From contig CM042011.1 of NCBI GenBank assembly GCA_023525715.1, positions 62,447,854 through 62,511,853 of the forward strand: a stretch of 64,000 nucleotides of DNA, read 5' to 3'. The position numbers were made by a program, and so were the translations under genes. Shown here piece after piece: positions 1-14,845 of this stretch. The notes under the pieces were generated by a model. It saw only the letters and a program-made list of their open reading frames with translations. It was not told where the DNA came from and ran no database searches. The stretch's first letter is position 1. Each line of letters starts with the position of its first letter. This stretch comes from Cichorium intybus. Taxonomy: Eukaryota; Streptophyta; Magnoliopsida; Asterales; Asteraceae.

Positions 1-1400
1 TATTCTTTGGCCCATGGTTATGAAAAAATATACATATGGAGGAGGCGACTGATCGGCTATCGTCAATACAATAAAAAATAACCAACAAACCTAGATAGCT
101 AAGGTAAGTCGGGTCGAATCCATAGGGAGTTCATGGTCAAACTTTGTTTGAAATAGTCAATAAGAAGCTACTAATTGCAATTGTTATGAAATAAAATTAA
201 CCTAAAACTCTAAATAAAATCTAAAATTTAATATTCGACGAATTATTAAAAAATATTATTATAAAAAGACAAACAATATTACTTTTGGTTTAGTTGTTCA
301 AATTATTCAGATTCTTGTATTTATCTTTCCTTAAATTGTAATTTAATTACATAGACAAAATTAAAGTAATTAATACGTAATATATAACTTTGGGCACATA
401 ATATGTAAAAATGACTAATTGTCATACTCCCTACATCTACTTCGATTATGAACAACGAATTGTGTGACAATATTATGTCTTACGATTACCTATTATGAGA
501 TCAAACATTCAATATTATAATTTCAGAATAGTATATGTTAATTCAACCGGTCTTTTAATTCCTATACTGATTGAATTCAGAATAATTATGAATTGACAAT
601 ACATTATCTTAGGTGCAAGATCAAACATGTAAGCAAAATCCAATTCCAATTATTTTTAAGAAATAATTACTTTAAAAACAAAACAATAATGAAAATCAGT
701 TGGAATAAAAGTATTTATCAAATACGTTCAAAATAACATCATACAATGTCCCCAAAAGTAATGTAAATAGTTCTAGCATTCCATGTTAACAAAACTCACA
801 GAAGTTTGTAAAATCATCATATTCGATTACAAAATTAACTAAAGAACGAATGGAAAAACCTAAAGTGTCGAACGATCTATGAATCTTGGAATGAATTAAC
901 CTTGAAAAGATGCATACAATATAGTTCTTGAACCCTCGAATGACGATATTGAACGGTGAATGAAGAACACGATGAACGGATGATGAACACGGTGATTAAC
1001 GGCTTGAATATTCAAAAGGAATGGATTAAATGTGTTTAGGGAGGCCTTGGAAGTGTTTGAAGGCTACTAAAACTAGGGAAAATCATGGTGAAAAGCTTTG
1101 GAACCGACTAGATGTCGTTCCTATTTTTAGGGAAATGCAAAAACCACACATTAGGGTTGTAAACTGTCTGAGCATCCTAGAGGGTGTTCCAACATGCGTC
1201 CTAAGATGCATGGTGTCTCAGAAGGCATCCCAAGACTCCCCAAAAACTTCTAGCCATGTCTGTTGTCGTAAAAGCGTCCCAAAATGAAACGCTGAAATGC
1301 TAACGAATCCCGAAAAGCGTCCCAAGATGCCCCAAAACGCATGGGACTGTCTGACTGGTTTTGAGTGTCTACGAGCACCACATGCTCATGACTTTCTTTT
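1..1400 (-). mobile_element. old LTR-retroelement remnant (low confidence)
   Basis: No coding frame is recognisable. The motif around 113-140 (GTCGAATCCATAGGGAG) resembles the GGGTCGATCCACAGGGAG motif inside the Athila LTRs later in the window, which suggests a related, decayed LTR in the same (minus) orientation. Between about 1190 and 1350 the words GCGTCCCAAGATG and CATGCGTCC recur, comparable in style to the repeated short motifs in the other LTRs here. Its 5' or 3' partner is outside the window and no boundary or target duplication could be placed. Confidence 0.35.
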
Positions 1401-4416
<3,016 letters not shown>

Positions 4417-4530
4417 TGGGCTCCATTTTACACCTTGTAACTTTCTGTTCTTGTTTTTGCTGCGTTGGCGCCTTGCCAATCAGCTCCTTTTGATTTTAAT
4501 AAAATATTCACCGGTTCAAAAGAAAAAAAA
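4417..4530 (+). mobile_element. LINE 3'-end fragment with A-rich tail
   Basis: The sequence runs through TTTAATAAAATATTCACCGGTTC into an A-rich tail (AAAAGAAAAAAAA). The same arrangement, T-rich then CCGGTTC then A-run, closes the large LINE at 11265-13820 on the other strand, so this is probably a severely 5'-truncated copy of a related LINE. No target duplication was found. Confidence 0.45.
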
Positions 4531-5034
4531 GAGTAGTTTTGAGCATTAATATATGATGCTTAAAAACATGGTGTTCTCATATTTACACTCACATTAAAAT
4601 AGGAGAAATGGATCATTTTTTTTTCGTCGTGATAGAGCAGTTGAGGGAATAATGCTCCACCAAAGCACCATCTTATTCGATGTCAATTTTTGTTAGCATC
4701 TTTTAATATTTTTTACAAGCTAATTAACTCTCATAATTGAGAGTACCTTTATTCTATGTTTTTATTTTAAGATTCTTAATATTGTTAATTGCTGGAGTAA
4801 ATGGCACGGGTTTGTTTGTCAGTAAGAACCATAATAATGTGGTGGAATAATAGTTTTTGCATTTTGGACAAAAGTCCACTTGGCCCATGATAGTAAACAA
4901 TCTATTCATGATACATGGAGTTATCTTTTTTTTTGCTTTTAGCGGAAAACTCTTTTATATAATATTATAGTTATGATTTAATTACTTCCAGAAGAACCAT
5001 AACTATAGAAAAAAAAAAACAACAAACCTGCAAC
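4531..5034. other. intergenic, no gene seen
   Basis: AT-rich, without open frame or structural signal that I can interpret. Confidence 0.5.
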
Positions 5035-6323
5035 ATTGGTCCCTTGGTTTGCAAAACTATAAATAGAGTTCAAAATGTTGTCAACTTGTATGGAATATTC
5101 AAAATCAGGAGTTTTCCATGATTTTGGTCTCTGATAGATATAGAATACCAAAATGTCATTTTAATTTGTTTTTCTATTTTTAATACATATTTCCAAATTT
5201 TTTTTATTAAAAATAAAACAAAGCCATCCCCTCCACACACACCCCACCACCCCTCACACACACACACACACACACACACACCACCGGCCACAGTCCTCTC
5301 AGATATCTCATGTACAAGAAGTGTTAGTAGTTTCAAACCCTAGTTATTTTCCTGTAAATTTGTATTCAAAATCAACGATCTGTTGTTACTCCCAAATTAA
5401 GAAAATTTCCAGAGTTGCAAATTCTGATGGTGAATCAAAAAAGGAAGACCTCGATAGTGATTGAAATCAACAATTGAGAGTTTATCTGCCTCGTGGTCAG
5501 AGGCTTCTGATGATGGAGTAGGTTTCGTAGGTTCCATTTCTGATACCGGTGGTTGTTCTTCATTAATAACAATGAGCATACCCATTTCGGGCGGGTAAAA
5601 TTGAATATCCATGTAAAATCGAATTCATGTTCATGTTGCTCATCTGAATCAAAATCAAAATCAAAATTTGATTCTCCAAATTGTTTATATAGTCACGATG
5701 AAGAATACAACAAAATGGAATCTAAGGTTTTGAAGGTGGCAGTCTAAGAGTCGGCGGAATCAAATCCAACTCTGATACATAATATTTAGGTCAAGTACAC
5801 GATCGAAATAATGACAGATTTCAAACAACTAAATCAAATCTCAAACTTTTGTAGGATTATTCATCTACCGAGAGGGAAGAATTAGGTCAAGTCGTCGAGA
5901 TTGTTCATTTACCAAGAGGGAAGAGGTCTTCGTTTCATCTAAAATCTCATTAGAAGGGGAGAGAGAGAGAGAGAGAGAGAGATCGGTGGTGAAATCGCAT
6001 CTATGGAGGTGAGGGTTTTGTTTACACAGGATTGAATTTCCGACTTAAGCTCAATAAGAGCTTTAATGGGGGTGAATTATTGAACACACACAGAAAGAGA
6101 AAGAGAGAGAGTACCAGAGGGTGGGAGGGGTGGGGGTTGGTTTTTTTTAATCAAATGTCCTTAATATATATTAAAAAATAGAAATAAAATTAAAAGAGTA
6201 TTTTGTTCTTTTCATATATGTCTGAGACCAAAATCATGGGAAATTCATGATTTTGGACCCTCCATGCAAGTTGAAAACTTTTTAGACCATATCCACAGTT
6301 TTTTGCAAATCACAGAGACCAAT
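5035..6323. mobile_element. foldback (MULE-like) element with long inverted arms
   Basis: The left arm (ATTGGTCCCTTGGTTTGCAA, from 5035) is the imperfect reverse complement of the right arm (ending GCAAATCACAGAGACCAAT at 6323). Similarity extends inward for roughly 170-200 bp and includes a shared CATGATTTTGGTCTC block. The centre carries (CA)n at about 5256-5281, (GA)n at about 5958-5982, and a minus-strand open frame at 5397-5612 (71 codons, Pro/Glu/Ser-rich, unknown) that could be captured gene sequence. No matching target duplication was visible, so the superfamily is an inference from the long inverted arms. Confidence 0.6.
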
Positions 6324-6711
6324 TTTTCAGTTTTTTAGATGTTAACCAAAAATAAATGTTACTTATATGCGAAAAGTGGTCCATACATCTTCATTAGGAG
6401 AGATCATTCCTACAAAAGTAACATTTAATTTAATATGATTTATAGATACCTTATTTTTTGTTAGTAGGTGTGTTCTAAAAGTGTCAATTATATACATGAG
6501 TAGGATTTAAGAGATTTTGTGTGTCATTCAAAAAAATATAAATAAAATTTCAGATTTAAAAAAAAAAAAGAAAAAGAAAATTAACCACACAAGAAAATCA
6601 CAATTCCTTTTGACAACTCAATAGACACCAAGCATAGTCACCGTCGTCAAGATAATGCTCTCTAAAAAGCTTTTTAGATATTTATAAAAAGCTTTTCATA
6701 GTTAAAATAAT

Positions 6712-6959
6712 GGTTAAAGTTGAATTTGGTCACTTAACTTTCTTATTTGTACTCATTTGGTAACTTAACTTTGTTTAAGTTCTATAAGATCACCTAACTT
6801 TTTATTTATTTCCGAAATGGTCATTATGACCCATTATAACCGGTCATACTGAGCATTTCAAAAATAAATAAAAAGTTAAGTGACATTTCAGAACTTAAAC
6901 AAATTTAAGTGACCAAATGTGTACAAATCAGAAAATTAAGTGACAAAATTCAACATTAA
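6712..6959. mobile_element. foldback MITE, copy 1
   Basis: The left arm GTTGAATTTGGTCACTTAAC is mirrored by GTTAAGTGACAAAATTCAAC on the right. The two arms of about 110 bp each meet near 6835 at an inverted centre (TTATAACCGG). Non-coding. It shares its arm sequence with the element at 7707-7914, so it belongs to a small dispersed family. Target duplication not resolved. Confidence 0.7.
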
Positions 6960-7706
6960 TATTTTTTTATATTATATTCTAAACACCAGACAAAAAATAA
7001 AGCTTCAACATTTTTCAAACTACATAAAACACTTGATTAAGGATGATTAATCAGATTGAATAAAAGATTGACACGAGTAATTACATTAACATGGCTCAAA
7101 CACAGTGTATTTAGTCAACTTAACCCTTCAATGCTCTGTGTATTTCTAACTTTGTTTAAATAACAATATATTTAATATTGTTTCAAAAATTATGTCAGAA
7201 AAATAGTTTTTTACCTGATAAAGCAATTAATGATTTAACATTTAAATACTTTTTAAACTTGTAGGATTCATTCAGTTTAGCTAAGAGCATATTTTTAAGT
7301 GATGAGTTGAAGATAAAATATAATTTAAATTAACCAAGATTTAGATAATTGAACAAAAATAAGTCTATTATCATATCTACAACCAATAGACATCTTCATT
7401 GTAAACCGTGTGCATAAAAATGTTTGGTATAAATAGTAAATATTACTGTATCAATCTACGATCATTTTTTCTTTTTTAGACGGTTAAAACATTTACTAGA
7501 AACTAAAACCAACTAATCAAACAAAAAATCACTCAACTGAAACCATCACCTAATCCATCTTCTTTTTATACATAGTTCTTTTTTATTCATTTACAAAAAT
7601 GAATTATTGTAGTAAAATAAACATAGAAAGTGTTTTCATGGTTAATTTAATTTACAACTAACACAAGTTCCAAAAATTCAACGTTCCAAAAAATCAAATT
7701 TTGTAA
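6960..7706. other. AT-rich intergenic, no gene seen
   Basis: No coding frame or structured repeat recognised between the two related foldback MITEs. Confidence 0.5.
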
Positions 7707-7914
7707 GGTTAATATCGAATTTGATCACTTAACTCTGTCTAAGTTTTAAAATGTCACATACCTTTTTTATTATTTTCCAAATAATCACATTGACCGGTTA
7801 TAACTGACCATTTCGAAAATAAACAAATGTTAGATACCTTTTAGAATTTAAACAAAATTAAGTGACCAAATAAACACAAATCAAAAAATTAAACGACCAA
7901 ATTCGACCTTAGCC
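7707..7914. mobile_element. foldback MITE, copy 2 (same family as 6712-6959)
   Basis: Left end GGTTAATATCGAATTTGATC and right end CCAAATTCGACCTTAGCC are inverted copies, with a central ACCGGTTATAAC. The arms match those of the copy about 1 kb upstream. Non-coding, about 208 bp. No clear target duplication. Confidence 0.7.
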
Positions 7915-8410
7915 TTAGAAACGATGGAAGATTCCTCACAAAAGAAATTTACCCTTTTATTTTGACGTTAACTTCAATATATTTACTTGTAAATGAGTTT
8001 ATCTAACTATATTTAAATTTTAATAAATCAAATAGATAAAAACTGAAACGTTAAAAATATTAAAAGCAATTTAAAATGAATTGTAAAAAACAAATATAAT
8101 ATGATATGGCATACCCTAATAAGATATTTATATTGTGATTACCAATTCCTTATTTTCTCATTTATATTTTACATACCTTTATCTAACAACACATATTTTT
8201 CCATCACAAAAGTATTTGTAATTTATATTACGCTATCGCAACAAAATATAATATACTGTTTAGTAATTTTCAGACGGAACAAAATGAATTATATAGAAAC
8301 AGAACAAACAAAATATTAAATAAATGCGCCATGGGAGACATTAAAGGCGTGGATCTTTGTGGGAAAATATCTTGAGATAACACAGAATCGATTTTTTTTT
8401 TGAAAAATTA
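7915..8410. other. AT-rich intergenic, no gene seen
   Basis: A weak open frame at 8101-8319 has no recognisable feature. Nothing else is seen. Confidence 0.5.
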
Positions 8411-8641
8411 AGGCCCGTTTGGATGTGCTTATAAAACTCCTTATTGACTTATTGGTTTTTTGGAAAAGCCATAAGTCAATAAGTAAGGGCCTCCTTACTT
8501 ATTGAAAACTCCTTATAAGTCGTAAGGAAGGGGAAATAAGCAGTTTTTAATAAGTAAGGAGGCCCTTACTTATTGACTTATGGCTTTTCTAAAAAACCAA
8601 TAAGTCAATAAGTAGTTTTATAAGCACATCCAAACGGACCC
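8411..8641. mobile_element. Tourist-like (PIF/Harbinger) MITE
   Basis: 231-bp hairpin with left end AGGCCCGTTTGGATGTGCTT and right end AAGCACATCCAAACGGACC. It is flanked by TTA at 8408-8410 and 8642-8644, the 3-bp duplication typical of PIF/Harbinger MITEs. The two arms of about 90 bp are nearly perfect complements (CTTACTTATTGACTTATGG etc.), so a transcript would fold into a long stem, a typical source of 24-nt siRNA. Non-coding. Confidence 0.8.
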
Positions 8642-8644
8642 TTA

Positions 8645-9064
8645 ATAAACAAATAAAAAGAGAGGAAGATTACAAAAATGCACACGTTTTATAACACGGA
8701 TATTAGGTTATTGGACTTTTACAAAAGATAAAATTGTAAAATTGATTCTTATCGTTTGTTAAAAATTGTGTATATAGTTTAAAAAATTTCTAATACCTAA
8801 TTTGTATGAAAGGTTCAAAATCAATAGTTTTAATGTAGTTTTTAGTCTATGATATATTTAAAAAGACTAAAATATCCTTTTAAGTTTATTTTTCATTTTT
8901 TAGTACTTTTTAAATATTGTTTTGATTAAAAAATACTCACATCTACAGCCACATTTCACTCTTCTTGATCTCTTCCATCATTTCATCATTGATTACTCAA
9001 ACCTAAAACCTAAATCTACAAAAACAAACTCGGTTTTGTTTTCAATTTATGAATTACTCAACCA
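8645..9064. other. AT-rich intergenic, no gene seen
   Basis: No open frame or structural element recognised. Confidence 0.5.
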
Positions 9065-9073
9065 AAAATAAAA

Positions 9074-10123
9074 GCCAAAATTACACTGTAGCCCAACAAA
9101 CTATTGATTGTTGGTTTAAAAGGTCACTTAAGTATTTTTTTGGCTTTCTAAGGCATCAAGTCTATATCGACCTGTTAATTTAGTCACCCACCCTATATAA
9201 CCGGTTAAAAATGCCACGTAATCCATTCTTACTGATGTGGCTGCCTAATACATGCATATGTGGCAGCCACGTAATCCAAAAAATGGACGAACGGGAAATC
9301 AAAGGCAAACAATTCCTCCGATCATCAAAAGGAATTCCTCTGATTATCAAAACAACAATTCCTCCGATCATCAAAAGCAACAAAATTCAAACACATCGCC
9401 GTTGCAAATGTATCTAAACAATTAACCAAAATCAGATCGATATTGGATTCGGAAACGAATTCCTGAAATTAGATTTGAAAACCAAAACAAAAACAATAAT
9501 TTGAACAATTAACCAAAATCAGATCAAAACGAAAACCATTAACCAAACTCAGGTCGATAACTATAATCTGAAAACCAAAACGAGAACCATAAGCAGAAAA
9601 ACCAAAATCAGATCAATAACTACAACCAAAAACCAAAATTAAAATCAGTAAAGAAAAGTTCGAAACCCGTATACTTTGATTTTGCAGCGCATAGATCAGA
9701 TTGGGGGTAAGAGGCATACGAGATGCATAATTGGTAGGGTTTTGTTGGATTTGGAACAGCGGAACCTACACAATGTCGAAACCTTGCTGCAGAACCGATA
9801 GGAGCCGGATCAGTTGCTGAAGTCATCGTGTGTAGTGGAATCGAGAGGAAAACAATGCTCTCTTAGATGTGGATCGATTTAGGGTTTCAATCTGTCAAGT
9901 AAATTTAAGGAGAGAGAGGCAGTGACATGGCATGCTCATTAATGACTTGGCTATGTCCTTTGATGACTAGGCAAAGATTTTACCGGGTTAACCCTTCAAG
10001 TTTCTGATAATGGTTTTTTTAACACATTAAAATAGACTTTATGCCTTTAAAATACCAAAAAAAACTGAAGGGACCTTTTAAACCAACAACAAATAATTGA
10101 TTGGGCTTTAGTGTAATTTTGCC
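9074..10123. mobile_element. MULE-type element with perfect 9-bp target duplication
   Basis: Terminal inverted repeats begin GCCAAAATTACACTGTAGCC and end GGGCTTTAGTGTAATTTTGCC; similarity continues for over 100 bp through the GGTTTAAAAGGTC blocks. The 9-bp direct repeat AAAATAAAA flanks both ends (9065-9073 and 10124-10132), as expected for Mutator-like transposition. There is no transposase. The interior has a 5'-exon-like minus-strand frame at 9620-9826 and several GATCAGATT/CCAAAATCAG repeats, so it may be a Pack-MULE. The same terminal sequence occurs at 27149-28465. Confidence 0.82.
9620..9826 (-). pseudogene. possible captured first exon inside MULE
   Basis: 68-codon open frame on the minus strand starting at 9826, with N-terminus MTSATDPAPIGSAARF. 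It follows a stretch that reads like a plant 5' UTR (AGGGTTT, TCTCTCGATTCC). No domain recognised and the downstream sequence degenerates. Lying inside a MULE with intact ends, it could be a captured gene fragment or chance. I cannot name a parent gene. Confidence 0.3.
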
Positions 10124-10132
10124 AAAATAAAA

Positions 10133-10619
10133 CCACAAGATAAAGCCATCAATAAAACAACATTGTGTTCTTCTTCACCAAACATCCTTCTTCTTTGCTT
10201 CATTACTCTCGATCTTGGCCTTGCAACACCACTTCTGAACCAAGCGCCATTAATTTTTTCTTCAAATAAAAATCACCACAATTCCATTTTTCTTAATTTC
10301 TACTTTCTTAAACATAAATGATCCAAAAACCACAAAAGAAATCATAGACGATGCTACCTCCAAAGACGAATCAAACATGATTGCAGAAATGAAAGATGAT
10401 AAACAAAGCGAATATGCACAAATAAATCATATCACAGCATTGTTGAAAATCGAACAACAAAAACCTTTCAAAAATCAAACAACAAAAATACCGTTTATAA
10501 AGCATCAATTGAACCTTTCAAGATTTTCAGGAAACCTTTCATGATTTTCAACAATACCGTTTTAGTGCACAACAGATGTCAGACATGGTTAATAATATTT
10601 TTGTAGAGATGAAAAAAAT
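10133..10619. other. intergenic, no gene seen
   Basis: Short CT-rich stretch (about 10165-10260) followed by AT-rich sequence, with several repeats of the words AATCAAACAAC and AACCTTTCA. No coding sequence supported. Confidence 0.4.
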
Positions 10620-10900
10620 TTGAAATACACTTTTATTCATATATTAATATAGTTGTAAATATAAAATAAATATAACGAAATATAAAGATAAAAAAATCTA
10701 ATACATTTGTAATCATGAACAAATAAAACACAATATAAATATAAACAAATAAAATACATGTGTAGTCATAAATGAATAAAGGACAATGTATAGATAAAAA
10801 ATCAACTATATATGTAATCGTAAATGAATATAGAATATAATATAAAGAAAGAAATACAAAACAATTTTAATCATAAATGATTATTGCACAATGCACTGTA
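10620..10900. repeat. degenerate tandem repeat, about 55-65 bp period
   Basis: The words GTAATCATAAATGAATA and AATATAAATATAAA recur about every 55-65 bp, heavily diverged. Related units also flank the LINE (about 11220-11270 and 13825-13960), suggesting that the LINE landed within a once-longer tandem array. Confidence 0.5.
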
Positions 10901-11264
10901 GATTCATTATTTATTCTTGCGTTGAAACTTTCGACTTGAATAGCGCTGCTCTAACATGAACTTGTGCTCCTTTTGTCTGCTGAAATTTGTGTGTTTGTGT
11001 AGCAATCATCAGTGATACCTAACACATTTGATGCAGTTTGTCATTCGTGATCAGCAAAGATCTCTTGGCCAACTTTAATGCACTTGCTGTATTTTCAAAC
11101 GTCTCGTCAAAAACTCCAAAAGTTTTTCGGTAAACTAATGTAACTTGAAACCTAACAAAATAAATCAAACCTATATAAACAATAAATACATCAAAACAAA
11201 AAATCAAACCCATATACACTACATATCTTATTCATCTATGGTTATAATTGTAATCATAAACGAA
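10901..11264. other. unassigned sequence, weak coding look
   Basis: A minus-strand frame at 11019-11219 (66 codons) contains a stretch around KTFGVFDETFENTASALK that looks more protein-like than the rest, and further possible codons lie below 11000 in another frame. No family recognised; possibly a degraded transposon-derived coding sequence. Confidence 0.25.
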
Positions 11265-13829
11265 TTTTTGGAACCGGCAACACAATATATAAATAAAATA
11301 AAAGGCAAAACTGATCAGCGAGATGCAAGACCGGACAGCCGAAACAAAGTCAAATTACAAAGTATTCAATGGAGATAAATTCCACCCCTCCTGATTAATG
11401 TCTAACTTACCACCTCTAAACTTTATCCATGTATACAGCAACGCTTTAATTTGATCACAAATTGTGTCAGAATTACAAGATACACCTTTAAAGATCCGAT
11501 CATTCCTTGACTTCCAAAGACACCACAACGTACCGTAAGATACAACCGTCAAGAGTCTCCTTTTCTTCGGACACCTTCCCCAATAAGCCACGTTCTGTAA
11601 TAGTCCCTCCACCGATTCTCCTATCGAGATTGGGTCCCCACACCACTGTAGTATCTTCCCCCACACTTCCTTAGCAAAGCTGCACCCAACTAGAATATGA
11701 TTGTAGCATTCAACATTTGATTTACATAATGAGCAACTCGAGGAATCAAGCCGTACTCCCCTCCTAATCAAAGCCTCCGCTGACGGGATTTTCCCCAAAA
11801 GGGCTCTCCATACAAAACATGTTACTTTTAATGGTATTTCTTTTAGCCATTGAACATTTATACTTGATCTTGTAACACCATAATTATCGATAATTTCCCT
11901 AATTGCCCCCACCGTGAACGACCCTGTACTGTTAAGCACACACCTCCAGGTATCTTCTCGATTGGACGGATAATAACTGTTTAAAGCCTGGTCCAAATTG
12001 TACATCTGGTCAATCTCATCAGCAGCGCATGGATTAGATCTCCAAGCCTACTGCCTCCCTTGCATCGTGATTCTTTCTGAAACATAACACATTTTCCGTT
12101 TGTCTAAATCATAAAGGGCCGGATATGAATCTTTCAAAGGTGTATCATTCAGCCATTTATCATGCCAAAATAAAGTATTGTTGCCGGAACCAACTGTCTT
12201 CCTGAATAAACTGTCAAAACTGAATCCAAACTCCTCTAGGTCACCATGGATGTTGACGATATTAAGCCAAGCACCTGTAGCCGACCTCTTTCCAAGATGA
12301 TGAGCTGGTTTCCTCACCAAGTTGTGTATACTACTAATTATTCTGCACCATAATGTTTTCGGTTTGCATTTGAGACGCCACCACCACTTTAACATGAGTC
12401 CTATGTTGAGGCTACGTAGCGATCCGACTCCAAGGCCGCCATAACTCTTGTCACAGATGACTGTGTTCCAAGCCACCCACGATATTCCATGATTTCGACC
12501 CCCGCCACCCCACAAAAAGCTTCTTCGTATCCGCTCAAGCTTCTTAAGTATACCTGCAGGCACTTTAAAAATGGAAAAATAATAAACAGGTAAGCTGCTG
12601 AGTACTGCCTTAATTAGTGTGATCCTCCCGCCGAATGATAGGTTTTTTGCTTTCTACAACGATAATTTGGCATTGAACTTGTCCACGATTACGTCCCAAT
12701 TTTTTATTCGGTTCATATTAGCCCCCACAGGAACTCCAAGAAACTTGAACGGAAAACAGCCCGCCTCGCAACCAAGGACGCGAGCACACCTCGAGACTAG
12801 ATCATTGTTCACACTAATGCCGAATACTTTGGATTTACTAAAATTGACCTTAAGTCCTGATGCAGCATGAAAACACTTAAGGATGCGGGACAGATTCTTC
12901 ATGTTTGATAGAGACCATTCACCTACAAAAATTGCATCATCAGCATAAAATAAGTGGGATAACACCGGACCATTGTTTGGGAGACGTATGCCTTTAAACA
13001 AATTTTTTTCTCCAGCGGATTGTAATGCCACATTCAAGCCTTCCATAGCGATAATAAACAAAAACGGGGAGAGTGGGTCGCCCTGTCTCACCCCCTTTGA
13101 TATTGTGAATTCTTTTGTAGGGGATCCGTTAACAATCACCGATGCACGAGCGGAATCAAGACACCCCCTCATCCATTTTCTCCACTTGTCCCCGAAACCC
13201 ATTTGCATCAATACGGAGTCAAGGTACCCCCAATGAACTGAATCAAAAGCTTTGTCGAAGTCAACCTTAAACATTAGCACCTTCTCTTTGGAACGTTTAG
13301 CCCACGCGGGGATTTCATTCATTATTAGCGGGCCATCAAGTATATTTCTGCCCTCGACATATGCCGACTGCACTTCCCCTACAACTTCACCAATCACCAG
13401 TTTCAATCGCGAGGCTAGGATCTTAGCAATTATCTTATACATACTTCCTATAAGACTGATGGGTCTATATTCACAGAGGGTTTGGGGGTCTTTACACTTG
13501 GGAACGAGGGTGATAAACGACGAGTTGCACCCACGTCCCAGCTGCCCGTGCTTCTCGAAGTGTCTAATAAAGTTCATTATGTCACCTGATAAAGTATCCC
13601 AGAAGGTCTTGAGGAATTTAAATGTAAATCCATCAGGGCCTGGTGCCTTTTCGCTGCCACAATTCCAAACCGCCCTTTTAACCTCCTCCAATGTGATTGT
13701 AGCCTCGAGTTCTTGTGCAGATTGAGTAGAAATAGACCGGAACAGAGGGCTTATGAATTTCGGCCTGTTAGGGCTCTTTTCAGTAAATTTCTCGCTGAAA
13801 AATCGAATGACGCGCAAACTTATATACAT
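11265..13829 (-). pseudogene. LINE (non-LTR retrotransposon) ORF2, 5'-truncated, two in-frame stops
   Basis: Minus strand. From 13829 downward: reverse transcriptase core with APGPDG, the PISL block, VDFDKAFDS, GVRQGDPLSPFLF and the catalytic YADD (in LFYADDAIFVG), then the thumb region, and a C-terminal zf-RVT-like domain near 11640-11760 (CSLCKSN...HILVGCSFAKEVW). The frame stays open across the whole length except for TAG stops at 12654-12656 and 12048-12050; no frameshift separates the three segments. The N-terminal endonuclease is missing, so the copy is truncated near 13820, typical of incomplete target-primed reverse transcription. The 3' UTR runs to about 11265 (GCCGGTTCC then A-run on the minus strand). 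Both flanks resemble each other over about 55 bp, but as diverged tandem units rather than a clean target duplication. Non-functional copy. Confidence 0.93.
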
Positions 13830-14268
13830 TGCATATTCTATTCATTTATAATTTAACTGTAATCATAAAATACACCTCTAAACATAAATGTATACGTCTG
13901 ACCAAAATATAAATTACATCTGAATTCTTACATTTATAATTATATTCATAAATGAACACCAAACTGTTACAACAAACCTGATATTAAGTAAAGTAAAACC
14001 CACTTAAAAAGAATGGCTTTGTGATTCATTTTTTTTGCATCCTAGCACATTAATGAGTTAGTTCAGAAATAACAACGCCCATGGTTTAAATTATAAATAT
14101 TACATATATAATTATTTATGATTAAATCACCAATTAATCATTTATGATTAATCAGCATATAAGCATTTATGATTGAAGTGGAGGTATGTCAAAATATTAA
14201 TTCGTATAATTGATTATTAAACAACACATATCATTTTTACATATTTTTTTTTCAAAATTTTCCTTAGC

Positions 14269-14270
<2 letters not shown>
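13830..14270. other. AT-rich flank with diverged tandem units, no gene
   Basis: Carries further copies of the TTTATGATT/AATCATAAAT motif seen at 10620-10900. No coding sequence. Confidence 0.4.

Positions 14271-14362
<92 letters not shown>
14271..14362. repeat. (AT)n microsatellite, hAT target
   Basis: About 92 bp of AT dinucleotide ending exactly where the outer hAT begins. The hAT target duplication (ATATATAT) lies within it. Confidence 0.97.
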
Positions 14363-14365
<3 letters not shown>

Positions 14366-14589
14366 GGATGAGCAAAACCGAATTCGGAAACTGCGAAACC
14401 GACAAAACCGAAACCAAAACAGAAACCAGTGGTTTGGGTTTGAAAATTTTAAAACCGAACTGTCGGTTTCGGTTTCGGGTTTTGTTGATGAAACCGACCC
14501 AATAGAACCGAACCGATCCAAAACCACCGGAAACCGACCCATACAAGAAACCGACCCAAGAAACCGATCCTGAAATAAATAAATACATA

Positions 14590-14843
14590 CTCCCTCCGTC
14601 CCAAAATGATAGTCCACAGACAAAAAATACACAGATTAAGAAAACATTAAATGCATCTTACTTTTTCCTACAAAATGACTGTTTTACCCTTTCTTTGCAT
14701 TTAATGCCGGCACTAGATGTGTTGGCTGTTATAATTAAAGTTAGGGGTATTTTGGTAAAGATGTCATTTATATTTAGAAGTGGACTAACATTTTGGGACA
14801 AACTAAAAAGGAAACATGGACTATCATTTTGGGACGGAGGGAG
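14590..14843. mobile_element. Stowaway (Tc1/mariner) MITE
   Basis: 254 bp with inverted ends CTCCCTCCGTCCCAAAATGA and TCATTTTGGGACGGAGGGAG, the Stowaway consensus terminus, flanked by the TA duplication (14588-14589 and 14844-14845). Inverted similarity covers about 27 bp including ATAGTCCA. It sits immediately upstream of the transposase remnant and probably marks where the 5' part of that gene was lost or interrupted. Confidence 0.95.
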
Positions 14844-14845
14844 TA

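Noticed and set aside
1030..1287. 85-codon frame as a gene
   Set aside because: Cys-rich, no domain, in an apparent LTR remnant with repeated motifs.
12973..13725. Plus-strand frames opposite the LINE RT
   Set aside because: Shadows of the minus-strand RT coding sequence.
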